The notes under the pieces were generated by a model that worked only from the letters and a program-made list of their open reading frames with translations, searched no databases and was not told the origin of the DNA. From Caldifarciminota bacterium (GTDB lineage Bacteria; Hydrothermota; Hydrothermia; LBFQ01), in contig WFXS01000109.1 in NCBI GenBank assembly GCA_015490465.1, forward strand, positions 1 to 41,807: 41,807 nucleotides of DNA, read 5' to 3'. This document shows, in pieces, positions 1 through 7,024 of this stretch. Made by a program: the position numbers and the translations under genes. Each line of letters starts with the position of its first letter. The stretch's first letter is position 1.

Positions 1-40
1 GGATGTGGTTATTGTCCCCGTGAGTCGACGCCCTATCGGA

Positions 41-604
41 CTACCTGACGATCACCTTCTCTATCTTACCGTCTACCTTTACGAAGTATATACCCGGCCT
101 CAGGGGAATAAAACGGTTTCCCCTGTACGTCCCCACCCTCCTGCCGCTGGCATCCCATATCTCCGCATTTAAGCCGCCGGGGAGGGATAGCCCTATACCG
201 CCGCTTTCACTCCGAACCGTAAAGGTTTGGAGCGTTTTCCTCATCCCCAAGGTGTTCTGTAAAAATTGCCCCCCGTTCGCCATAGCTTCTTCTTCCGCCT
301 CTTTGAGTACCCTTTCAAGTTCCCTGAACTTTTCGTCCAGCCACTCGTGAAAGGCCTTTATGTCAACCTCGGATATGAGAGGTTCGGGGATGTTGATCTC
401 AAGGAGGATGTTGTCGCCCTCGCTGATTTTCTTTACGTAAATGTACGGACGTATCAGGACGTTGGTGGAGAACGAGCCGTAGAGGTCTTTTATGGATGCG
501 AGGTTGCGGGGTACCTGTTTGATAATCGCACCCCGCCCGACCACCTCAATTACGGTGAGGGTGTCAAACCCTCCGCTGATTACGGAGGTTAGAAGTACGA
601 TCAT
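41..604 (-). CDS. Small exported protein with T9SS-like C-terminal sorting tail
   Basis: Encodes 187 aa of unknown function. The protein opens with a short hydrophobic segment (MIVLLTSVISG) that lacks basic residues. A beta-rich part follows, then a charged, probably coiled-coil helix at about residues 80-110. The last ~40 residues form a sorting-like domain ending GIYFVKVDGKIEKVIVR, shared with other proteins in this window, so surface delivery or anchoring is inferred. The start is fixed by a strong GGGAGGTGGGG ribosome site just upstream, and a long structured leader with its own promoter lies behind that. The neighbouring gene at 732-1007 has the same leader. The mature part is not recognised. 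Confidence 0.75.
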   Translation of the reverse strand: MIVLLTSVISGGFDTLTVIEVVGRGAIIKQVPRNLASIKDLYGSFSTNVLIRPYIYVKKISEGDNILLEINIPEPLISEVDIKAFHEWLDEKFRELERVLKEAEEEAMANGGQFLQNTLGMRKTLQTFTVRSESGGIGLSLPGGLNAEIWDASGRRVGTYRGNRFIPLRPGIYFVKVDGKIEKVIVR

Positions 605-698
605 TTCCCCACCTCCCTATTCCCCCTTTTTCTTTCACCCTTCGGGTAAAGGGGTTAAACCCCGAAGGACGCCCCCACCGTTATCGGTGGAAGGGAAC
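605..698 (-). promoter_or_regulatory. Structured 5' leader, copy 1
   Basis: This ~90-nt untranslated leader lies between the -10 box and the ATG of the 187-aa gene. Read on the minus strand it holds a 6-bp hairpin CCACCG-ATAA-CGGTGG, then a hairpin with arms CCTTCGGG and CCCGAAGG around a pyrimidine-rich loop, then an A/G-rich stretch ending in the ribosome site. The same order, spacing and near-identical sequence recur at 1008-1100. A regulatory RNA role is inferred. Confidence 0.6.
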
Positions 699-726
699 AT
701 TATACACCCGAACGGTTATCTGTCGG
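699..726 (-). promoter_or_regulatory. Sigma70-like promoter of leader copy 1
   Basis: On the minus strand TATAAT lies at 704-699 and a weak -35 (CCGACA) at 726-721, with a 16-bp spacer. The -10 aligns exactly with that of leader copy 2. Confidence 0.6.
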
Positions 727-731
727 GAAAT

Positions 732-1007
732 TCAAAAATCTATGACGATACATCCACAACCGAGAGGGGCTATCCAGCTCTTACATTTGGTACATTTACC
801 GTTGGGATTATCCTCACGGAACCTTACACTTATCCGCATCCTCTGCGGGTTCTCTTCTTCGTTAAGTGTAGATGCAACCGTGGCAACAGTGTAGGCTACG
901 GAATAAACGTACACCCGTGCCAAAAACTGAAGGGCGACTATGAAAAGGATCAGAAGAACTACCACCATACCTATCACCCCTCCTCCTATCCATATCCACT
1001 TTTTCAT
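732..1007 (-). CDS. Small single-span membrane protein with CxxC and CxC motifs
   Basis: Encodes 91 aa. A Lys-Lys n-region is followed by a strongly hydrophobic, Gly/Val-rich segment (residues ~4-30) and a second mildly hydrophobic stretch to residue 48. A charged C-terminal part carries four cysteines (C72, C75, C84, C86), which could bind a metal or form disulfides. The family is not recognised. The start is fixed by AAGGGAGGTAGGCT-ATG. It has its own TTGACA/TATAAT promoter and an 87-nt leader nearly identical to that of the next gene, so the two are probably co-regulated although separately transcribed. Confidence 0.65.
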   Translation of the reverse strand: MKKWIWIGGGVIGMVVVLLILFIVALQFLARVYVYSVAYTVATVASTLNEEENPQRMRISVRFREDNPNGKCTKCKSWIAPLGCGCIVIDF

Positions 1008-1100
1008 AGCCTACCTCCCTTTTTCCCCTTTTCCCTCTCCACCCTCCGGGTAAAGGGGTAAAACCCCGAAGGGCGCCCCACCACTATCGGTGGAAGGGGT
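1008..1100 (-). promoter_or_regulatory. Structured 5' leader, copy 2
   Basis: Same length and design as the leader at 605-698. Stem 1 reads CCACCG-ATAG-TGGTGG, where a C-to-T change against copy 1 turns a G-C pair into G-U. Stem 2 has arms CCCTTCGGG and CCCGGAGGG, where an A-to-G change turns a U-A pair into U-G. Both differences keep pairing, which supports selection on RNA structure. It ends in a strong Shine-Dalgarno sequence. Confidence 0.62.
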
Positions 1101-1129
1101 ATTATACACTCGTGAGTTCAATTTGTCAA
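1101..1129 (-). promoter_or_regulatory. Canonical sigma70-type promoter
   Basis: On the minus strand a perfect TTGACA (1129-1124), a 17-bp spacer and a perfect TATAAT (1106-1101). This is one of the two best promoters in the window and drives leader copy 2 and the 91-aa gene. Confidence 0.85.
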
Positions 1130-1187
1130 GTCCAGCGCTACGCCGGAGGCGGCCCGAACCTATCCGGTATCGTCTGACACCTTCAGG

Positions 1188-1508
1188 ATGTACGGGGACA
1201 ATCTTGAGGGGGAGTATATGGGTTTTGAGTACGACAGCGACCGGCTCTTTGGCGTATGGGGAGGGGACAGGCGGGAGCCGAGGCGTATGGTGTATTTCAG
1301 TGCCACCACCAGGGGTATGATAGGGGTCAGGGAGAGGAGAATTGGGGGTAAGGGGGTGTTCACCGTCTTCAGGGGAGGTGTTGACCTGAAGGTTGAGAGT
1401 TCCGTGAGCGGCAGGCTCGTCTTCAGGGGTAAGGGCAGGGTTTCCTTGCCCGCCGGTGTGTATTTCGTGAAGGTCGGGGGTAAAGTCTTCAAGACCGTGG
1501 TAAGGTAA
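1188..1508 (+). pseudogene. C-terminal fragment of a T9SS-tail surface protein
   Basis: A 106-aa reading frame ends in the shared sorting tail (AGVYFVKVGGKVFKTVVR) but has no signal peptide. Its upstream flank is the promoter of the divergent gene. The frame stays open back to a TGA at 1113-1115, but I see no start codon with a ribosome site and no nearby -10 box. This fits a 5'-truncated remnant of an exported protein. Alternatively it could be a short gene with an unusual start. The tail is intact and in frame, so the decay, if real, is recent or the fragment is retained. Confidence 0.5.
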
Positions 1509-1553
1509 AAGGTTTATACCATCCCCCCTTCTTTCGCAAACCACTCACGACTG

Positions 1554-1559
1554 TAAAAT
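1554..1559 (+). promoter_or_regulatory. -10 box of pncB, leaderless spacing
   Basis: TAAAAT, then exactly 8 nt, then the ATG of the nicotinate phosphoribosyltransferase gene. No Shine-Dalgarno sequence fits in the gap. No good -35 is seen. Confidence 0.55.
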
Positions 1560-1567
1560 AATTCCCC

Positions 1568-2857
1568 ATGCGTTCCCTCCTTACCGACCTCTACGAACTC
1601 ACCATGGCCAACGTCTACCTCCGGGACGGTATGGACGGATGGTCCACCTTTGAGATGAGCGTACGTCCTAACCGCTATCGGAACTTCATGGTGGCTGCCG
1701 GAACCCTTGAAGCCGCAAGGGAACTCACCGAACTGAAGTTTGAAAAGGAGGACATAGACTACCTGCGTTCCCTCGGTAAGTTTTCGGAGGAGTTTTTGAA
1801 TTACCTCGCCAACTTCAGGTTTGACGGTGACGTTTACGTCGTGCCGGACGGGCGTATTTTCTTCGCCCGCGAGCCGGTGATGGTCGTTGAGACCAGCCGC
1901 ATAAAGGGTCAGATAATAGAAACCATGCTCCTGAACCGGGTGGCCTACCAGATAAACTCCGCCTCCAAGGCCGCCCGCATATACCACGCTGCGAAGGGCC
2001 GAATGCTCCTTGAGTTCGGGGCCAGGAGGGCCGCCGACGAGAGCGCTTCCGTCCGCATAGCAAGGGCGACGTACATAACCGGCTGGGCGGGTACGTCCAA
2101 CCTTGAGGCCGGAAAGCTCTACGGAATACCCGTTTACGGCACCATGGCCCACGCCTTCGTCCAATCCTACAGGACGGAGTTTGAGGCCTTTCTGGAGTTT
2201 GCGAAGGTCTACCCGGAATCCGCCATATTCCTCGTTGACACCTACGACACCTACGCCGGCATAGAGGTGGCCATAGAGGTGATAAAGTACCTCGGAGACA
2301 GACTGAAACTCAGGGGCATACGGATAGACTCGGGGGATCTGGTGGAACTCTCCCGGTACGCGAGGCGCCGTTTCAGGGAAGCTGGCCTTGAGGACGTCCT
2401 CATCGTCCTCTCTGGAGATTTAAACGAGTGGAAGATAAGGGATATAGTGGAGAAGGGGGAGGCGGACGCCTTCGGTGTGGGTTCCGAGGTAGCCATCCCC
2501 CCGGACAAACCCGTCCTCGGTGCCATATACAAGCTGGTGGAGGACGAGACCGGCTTCAAACACAAGTTCTCAAAGGGGAAGGTCGTTATAGGCGGTTCAA
2601 AGAGGATATACCGGTACTACGATAGCCGGGGGAAGATACTCAGGGACGTGGTGGCCCACAGGAGCGAGGAGTACGACGGCGAACCCGTCCTCGTTCAGGT
2701 GGTTAAAAACGGAGAGTACGTGTACGCTGAAGACTCGCTTGAGGCTGCACGGGAGAGGTTCCTGAGGGACTTTAACTCCCTGCCGGAGGAGTACTACGAT
2801 CTTGACAACGGTATTGACCCGCCCGTGGAGTACTCACCCGCCCTTCATCTCCGGTAG
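1568..2857 (+). CDS. pncB: Nicotinate phosphoribosyltransferase
   Basis: This 429-aa cytoplasmic enzyme of NAD salvage joins nicotinate and PRPP to give nicotinate mononucleotide, with ATP hydrolysis. Family signs are the N-terminal LLTDLYELTMA signature, the FGARRA segment, the catalytic-His region GTMAHAFVQSY (H195) that is phosphorylated in the family, and the RIDSGDL and LSGDLNE phosphate-binding segments. Length is normal for the shorter bacterial form. The start is secure because the signature begins at residue 4. The first codon lies 8 nt after a -10 box, so the mRNA is probably leaderless. The 3' end overlaps the convergent RND gene by 24 bp. Confidence 0.93.
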   Translation: MRSLLTDLYELTMANVYLRDGMDGWSTFEMSVRPNRYRNFMVAAGTLEAARELTELKFEKEDIDYLRSLGKFSEEFLNYLANFRFDGDVYVVPDGRIFFAREPVMVVETSRIKGQIIETMLLNRVAYQINSASKAARIYHAAKGRMLLEFGARRAADESASVRIARATYITGWAGTSNLEAGKLYGIPVYGTMAHAFVQSYRTEFEAFLEFAKVYPESAIFLVDTYDTYAGIEVAIEVIKYLGDRLKLRGIRIDSGDLVELSRYARRRFREAGLEDVLIVLSGDLNEWKIRDIVEKGEADAFGVGSEVAIPPDKPVLGAIYKLVEDETGFKHKFSKGKVVIGGSKRIYRYYDSRGKILRDVVAHRSEEYDGEPVLVQVVKNGEYVYAEDSLEAARERFLRDFNSLPEEYYDLDNGIDPPVEYSPALHLR

Positions 2858-5791
2858 GTAACTCTCAACCAGCACGTAGAGGAAGGGAAGGACGAACAGG
2901 GAGAAAAGGGTTCCCCAGAGTATTCCGCCGAACAGGGAAACGGCGATAGGTTGACGGTACTCAAATCCCTCGCTCACAATAAAGATCATGGGAAGCAACC
3001 CCATAAGCGTGGTCATGGTGGTTATGAGAATGGGTCTGAGCCGGACGAAGGCCGCCTCAACTATCCTCTCCTTCGGCGGAAGGTCCTTAAGCCTTCTGGC
3101 CATGGATATCATCACTATCCCGTTGTTTACCACCACACCGGAGGCGACCAGTATGCCGAGGGCAGATACGAGGGAGAAGGTTATCCCGAATAGGAACATG
3201 AGGAGTAGGGCGCCGGCGAGACCGTACACGACGCTCACGGCTATCACTAAGGGGAACCTCAGACTCTCAAACTGAGCGACGAGGACGGCGTACACCAGAA
3301 TAACGGCGAGTATACCCGCCAGAAACAGCTGTTTCAACATCTCTATCAGGTTAAGGACCTCCCCTCCCAGTACGTACCCGTACCCCTCGGGCAGGTGGAT
3401 CCCCCTCAGGATGGCCCGTACGTTCTGGTAAACCGACAGCAGGTTGGGGGTCGTTCGGTCTGCCCTCACGTAAACGACCTTCAGGCCGTTCTCCCTCTCT
3501 ATCACGGCAGGGGTGACCTCCGTATCAACCCTGACGTAGTCCACGGCGTACCCCACGGCGGAGTCCCCGACTATGGGATAGGTCCACACGGGGGCCGACG
3601 TATCCGCCCCCACGACCACCTTCTCACCGGCTACCTCCCCTACCGCGTACCCCTGCTTCAGGACGTAGAGGTCGTACTGAGCCTCCGAAACCCCCTTTCC
3701 GAGAGCTTTTACCTCCTCCCTGACCCTCCAGACCTCAACCGGTTTGCCGGGGCGGACGTCAGTGGAGACGTTTTTAAGACCCGGAACCTTCTCCAGTTCT
3801 CTGGCGAACCTGTCGGCTATCGTCCTCAATACCTTCACGTCCCTCCCCGTAAAACCGACGCTCACGGCCTTTCCGGCCATGCCGAACATGGTGAGCCTCT
3901 CAACCGGAAGGAACTTCACCTTCTTGCCCGGAAAGGGGGGCATCCTGCGGAGTATCTCCCTCTCTATCTCCTGCTGGGTCCTCCTGCGCTTCGCCCTCTC
4001 CTTGAGTCGGACGAAGACCTGCCCCTTGTAGGTCTCGGTTGCCCCACCGCCGTAGGCTATGATGCCCTTGGGCAGGTTCTTGGGAGCGCTCACAAATACG
4101 GCGTAGTTCTCCACCTCCGGTATGTCGGCGAATATCCCGGATACGCTCCTCATGTAGGTGGCGGTCTTCTCAAAGGGTGTGTTGGGAGGAAGTTCTACGT
4201 CCATGTATATGAAATCCGAGTCCAGAACCGGCAGGAACTCCCCCCCGACAAAGGGGGCGAGGGCGAGGGGCGAGAGGAGGAGTATCCCGGTGAAAGTGGG
4301 CAGTTTCCAGTCCGAAAGGTAGGTGTTGAGGAACCTCCTGTAAAGTCTGGCCATAAGGGGAACGCCCCCCTTAACTTTGCCGAGGATGAAACGGACGTAC
4401 GTGGGTGTAACGCTCACGGCGATAAGAAGGGTGGAGAGGAGGGAGAACACGACGGCAACAGCGACGTTTTCGGCTATCCTGCCTATCGGTCCCGTCAGGT
4501 ACACGACGGGGAAGAAGACGATGATGGTGGTGAGAGTGGACGCTGTTATGGGCAGGATGACCTGAGAGGCTCCCTCTACGGCGGATTCCTTATCCGACAG
4601 ACCGAGGCCCCTCAGACGGTAGATATTTTCGCTCACTACGACGGAGTTGTCCACTATCATACCGATAGCGAGGGCCATGCCTATGAGGGTCATGGCGTTG
4701 AGTGTATAACCGAGGAAGTGGAGGACCATAAGGGAGATGACTACGGCGGGCGGTATGCTCATGCCTATCGCGAGGGCCAGACGGACGCTACGGGTAAAGA
4801 GGACGACGAAGAGAACCGCCAGTATTCCCCCTATCAGGGCGGAGTTGGCCACCTCCTTAACCACCTTCTCTATCAGAAAACTCTGATCCATCGCTATCCA
4901 GAACTTCAGTCTACCCGTCTCCTTTATCTCCTCAAGGACTCGCTTTATCTTCCTCCCGACCTCGTAGGTGTTGGCCCCGGACACCTTGAAGACGGGGCTT
5001 ATAACCGCCGGTGTATCGTTGTTCAGCTGGAGTACGTCAAACTTCTCCGTAAACCGGGAGACCTCACCCACCTCGTGGAGGAAAACCGGCCGGCCGTAGT
5101 ACCCCACTATCAGATCCCTGAGGCGGTAAACGGAGTCTATCCGTCCGGATATGACGGCTCCCCCGGCCGGGGCGTTGTACGACCTGTCCTTAACGGCCAT
5201 AACCACGTTCTTCGGCGGTATCCTGTACCAGGCCAGTCTATCCGGCTTCAGGGATATGCGGGTGTAGGTCTCGGACGTGAAGAGGAGAGGGGCGAGGGCG
5301 ACGTCCTTTATGGCCAGAATTCGGTCCCTCCAGAGGTGCCTTATCACCCCACCCTGCTCCTCCGGGAACGTGACGGTTATTATGGGGAAGACGGAGGGAT
5401 CAAACGGTATCACGTTGGGCTTCCCCGCCCCCTCCGGCAGGCTCACCCCCCTTATCCTCTCGCTGACTTCCATCAGGGCGGCGTCTAAGTCCCTGTCGTA
5501 GGAGAACTGAAGCTCTATCTGGGAGTACTCCTCTGTACTCCGGGACCTGACCCTTACCACACCGGAGATGCCCCTCAGGACGTCCTCAAGGGGGGCCGTT
5601 ACGTTCCTCTCAACGGTGCCGGGATCGGCTCCCGGATAGGGGGTAATTACGGTTATGGTGGGCATGGAGACGTCCGGAAGGAGGTCTATCTTCAACCGGA
5701 GGAGGGAGTAAAACCCCGTCACTATAAGGGCAAACAGAATAACCCCTATACCCACCGGATGTTCCACACTCCACCTTATAAGGGCCCTCAA
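2834..5791 (-). CDS. RND-family efflux transporter (HAE1/AcrB-like)
   Basis: This 985-aa inner-membrane, proton-driven pump shows the RND architecture: a first helix after IRWSVEHPVG, then the DLLPDVSMPTITVITPYPG motif that begins the porter domain. Helix block 1 is at about residues 310-480 with the GMALAIGMIVDNSVVV helix, followed by a second porter domain and helix block 2 at about 830-970 with LGILVASGVVVNNGIVM. The start is an inferred TTG 11 nt after the upstream gene. It sits 7 nt after a TAGAAT that overlaps the upstream stop. No membrane fusion protein or TolC-like gene is adjacent, so partners must lie elsewhere. The substrate cannot be told from sequence. Confidence 0.9.
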   Translation of the reverse strand: MRALIRWSVEHPVGIGVILFALIVTGFYSLLRLKIDLLPDVSMPTITVITPYPGADPGTVERNVTAPLEDVLRGISGVVRVRSRSTEEYSQIELQFSYDRDLDAALMEVSERIRGVSLPEGAGKPNVIPFDPSVFPIITVTFPEEQGGVIRHLWRDRILAIKDVALAPLLFTSETYTRISLKPDRLAWYRIPPKNVVMAVKDRSYNAPAGGAVISGRIDSVYRLRDLIVGYYGRPVFLHEVGEVSRFTEKFDVLQLNNDTPAVISPVFKVSGANTYEVGRKIKRVLEEIKETGRLKFWIAMDQSFLIEKVVKEVANSALIGGILAVLFVVLFTRSVRLALAIGMSIPPAVVISLMVLHFLGYTLNAMTLIGMALAIGMIVDNSVVVSENIYRLRGLGLSDKESAVEGASQVILPITASTLTTIIVFFPVVYLTGPIGRIAENVAVAVVFSLLSTLLIAVSVTPTYVRFILGKVKGGVPLMARLYRRFLNTYLSDWKLPTFTGILLLSPLALAPFVGGEFLPVLDSDFIYMDVELPPNTPFEKTATYMRSVSGIFADIPEVENYAVFVSAPKNLPKGIIAYGGGATETYKGQVFVRLKERAKRRRTQQEIEREILRRMPPFPGKKVKFLPVERLTMFGMAGKAVSVGFTGRDVKVLRTIADRFARELEKVPGLKNVSTDVRPGKPVEVWRVREEVKALGKGVSEAQYDLYVLKQGYAVGEVAGEKVVVGADTSAPVWTYPIVGDSAVGYAVDYVRVDTEVTPAVIERENGLKVVYVRADRTTPNLLSVYQNVRAILRGIHLPEGYGYVLGGEVLNLIEMLKQLFLAGILAVILVYAVLVAQFESLRFPLVIAVSVVYGLAGALLLMFLFGITFSLVSALGILVASGVVVNNGIVMISMARRLKDLPPKERIVEAAFVRLRPILITTMTTLMGLLPMIFIVSEGFEYRQPIAVSLFGGILWGTLFSLFVLPFLYVLVESYLPEMKGG

Positions 5792-5801
5792 GAGGGCAAT
5801 T

Positions 5802-6440
5802 CTACGCCCGCCTTAGACCTGCGGAAAGGACGTGAAGGACGAGGAGAAAGGCTACGAGGAGGGCGAGAAGGTGAGGACGCGCGTACCTGTCGGCGGAGGG
5901 AAGCAGTATACCTACGTTAACACGCTCCCCCGGAGGGAATGGACCGTCTCCCGTTATCCGTACCACGTAGAAACCCTGAACCTTCTCCTCCCGGAAACCC
6001 TTCGGAGGGATAACCACCGGGAACTCCGAAGTATCCGGAACTACCACCACTTCCACGTAGTCAACGGGTAGGGGGAAATCGCCGTTCAGAACACCGAGCC
6101 ACAGCGTATCCGACCGGGGGTAAACCTCGTACTCAAGGGTTATCCTGTGCTTCCCCGGAAACAGACACCTGTCCCCCATAAAGATAACCGTACTCCCGTC
6201 CGTGGTTTCCTCGCGGTACGCCATCGGACGGGTGTTGTCGTACACACCTTTTACCTCAACTCTGCCGTAACTGGCGGGCAGCACCCTCCTCAGGCCGTAC
6301 CTGATCTCCTTCCCGGCTACCAGAACGGAGTAATCCTCCCTCACCCTTACGGGGTTTCCCATGCGGACTATAAGCCTGACGTAATCTACGGCCTCCCCGT
6401 AATCGGTCGTCTCACACAGGGCAAGGAGTAGGAGCGCCAC
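5802..6440 (-). CDS. Exported membrane-anchored protein, DUF2207-like N-terminal domain
   Basis: Encodes 212 aa from the GTG at 6440. That start is preferred because a TAGAAT box ends 7 nt before it. An upstream TTG at 6482 would add 14 residues but would place the -10 inside the coding sequence. The N-terminus is a very short hydrophobic segment (MALLLLALC) with no basic residue. A beta-rich extracytoplasmic domain follows, whose GKHRITLEYEVYP segment resembles the DUF2207 pattern, then one C-terminal helix (ARPHLLALLVAFLLVLHVL) and a short basic tail. It sits 10 nt upstream of the RND pump gene in one operon, so a link to that pump is possible but not shown. Confidence 0.65.
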   Translation of the reverse strand: MALLLLALCETTDYGEAVDYVRLIVRMGNPVRVREDYSVLVAGKEIRYGLRRVLPASYGRVEVKGVYDNTRPMAYREETTDGSTVIFMGDRCLFPGKHRITLEYEVYPRSDTLWLGVLNGDFPLPVDYVEVVVVPDTSEFPVVIPPKGFREEKVQGFYVVRITGDGPFPPGERVNVGILLPSADRYARPHLLALLVAFLLVLHVLSAGLRRA

Positions 6441-6447
6441 CCCCCGT

Positions 6448-6453
6448 ATTCTA
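6448..6453 (-). promoter_or_regulatory. -10 box, DUF2207-like gene
   Basis: TAGAAT on the minus strand, 7 nt before a GTG start. It is divergent from the promoter at 6486. Confidence 0.45.
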
Positions 6454-6485
6454 CCGCAGTACCCTACCCGTTCGGAGAGCAACGG

Positions 6486-6491
6486 TATAAT
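6486..6491 (+). promoter_or_regulatory. -10 box of the phosphodiesterase-helicase operon
   Basis: Perfect TATAAT, then 8 nt, then ATG. There is no ribosome site, so the transcript is probably leaderless. Confidence 0.65.
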
Positions 6492-6499
6492 CGTCGTTC

Positions 6500-7024
6500 A
6501 TGAGGATAGGCGTAATATCGGATTCGCACGACAACCTCAAGGGTCTGAAGTGGGCGTTCGGAAAGCTGAACGATATGGGCATAGACAGGGTCATACACCT
6601 CGGTGACATAATCAGCCCCTTCGTCCCTCTCCGGATGAGGGATATGTATAAGGGGGATCTCTGGGCTATAACCGGGAACAACGACGGGGACCACGTGAGG
6701 CTCACCCAGAACTTCGGTAAGGTGGGTTTCCATCTATTCACGGAGGAGCAGGCCTATATTGTGCTTGGAGACAGGAACATCGTCCTCATGCACGAGCCGA
6801 GGCTCTTGGACGAGTTCGCCGCATCGGGGGACTTTGATCTCGTCCTCTACGGCCACACCCACGAGATGAAGGTCCGTAAGGTGAGGGACGCCCTCATCCT
6901 GAATCCGGGGGAAATCTACGGGTACATAACCGGGACGGTCTCCTTCGCCGTGGTGGACCTTGAGAAGATGGAGGTAGAGTTCTTTAAAACGGAGGTCTCC
7001 GAAGTTGAGCGGATCGCTCTCTGA
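6500..7024 (+). CDS. YfcE/MJ0936-type metallophosphodiesterase
   Basis: A 174-aa cytoplasmic calcineurin-like phosphoesterase of the YfcE/MJ0936 family. All metal ligands are present in order: D-x-H in SDSHDN near the N-terminus, GDI, GNND, a lone His in VLMHEP, and GHTH near residue 117. Family members hydrolyse phosphodiesters with two metal ions, but the physiological substrate is not predictable. The first codon is 8 nt after a perfect TATAAT. The 3' end overlaps the helicase gene by 20 nt, so the two are co-transcribed and probably translationally coupled. Confidence 0.88.
   Translation: MRIGVISDSHDNLKGLKWAFGKLNDMGIDRVIHLGDIISPFVPLRMRDMYKGDLWAITGNNDGDHVRLTQNFGKVGFHLFTEEQAYIVLGDRNIVLMHEPRLLDEFAASGDFDLVLYGHTHEMKVRKVRDALILNPGEIYGYITGTVSFAVVDLEKMEVEFFKTEVSEVERIAL

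Noticed and set aside
605-1100. Known riboswitch class for the paired leaders
   Set aside because: I do not recognise the conserved core of any named class (TPP, SAM, cobalamin, glycine, c-di-GMP, fluoride). The similarity is between the two copies only.
3395-5488. 697-codon open frame antisense to the RND gene
   Set aside because: It mirrors the codon bias of the RND gene, has no start signal and a low-complexity His/Gly/Glu-rich product. Other long antisense frames (e.g. 10488-11909 against clpB) have the same cause.
6441-6482. TTG start adding 14 residues to the DUF2207-like protein
   Set aside because: It would place a TAGAAT box with good spacing inside the gene and lacks a ribosome site.
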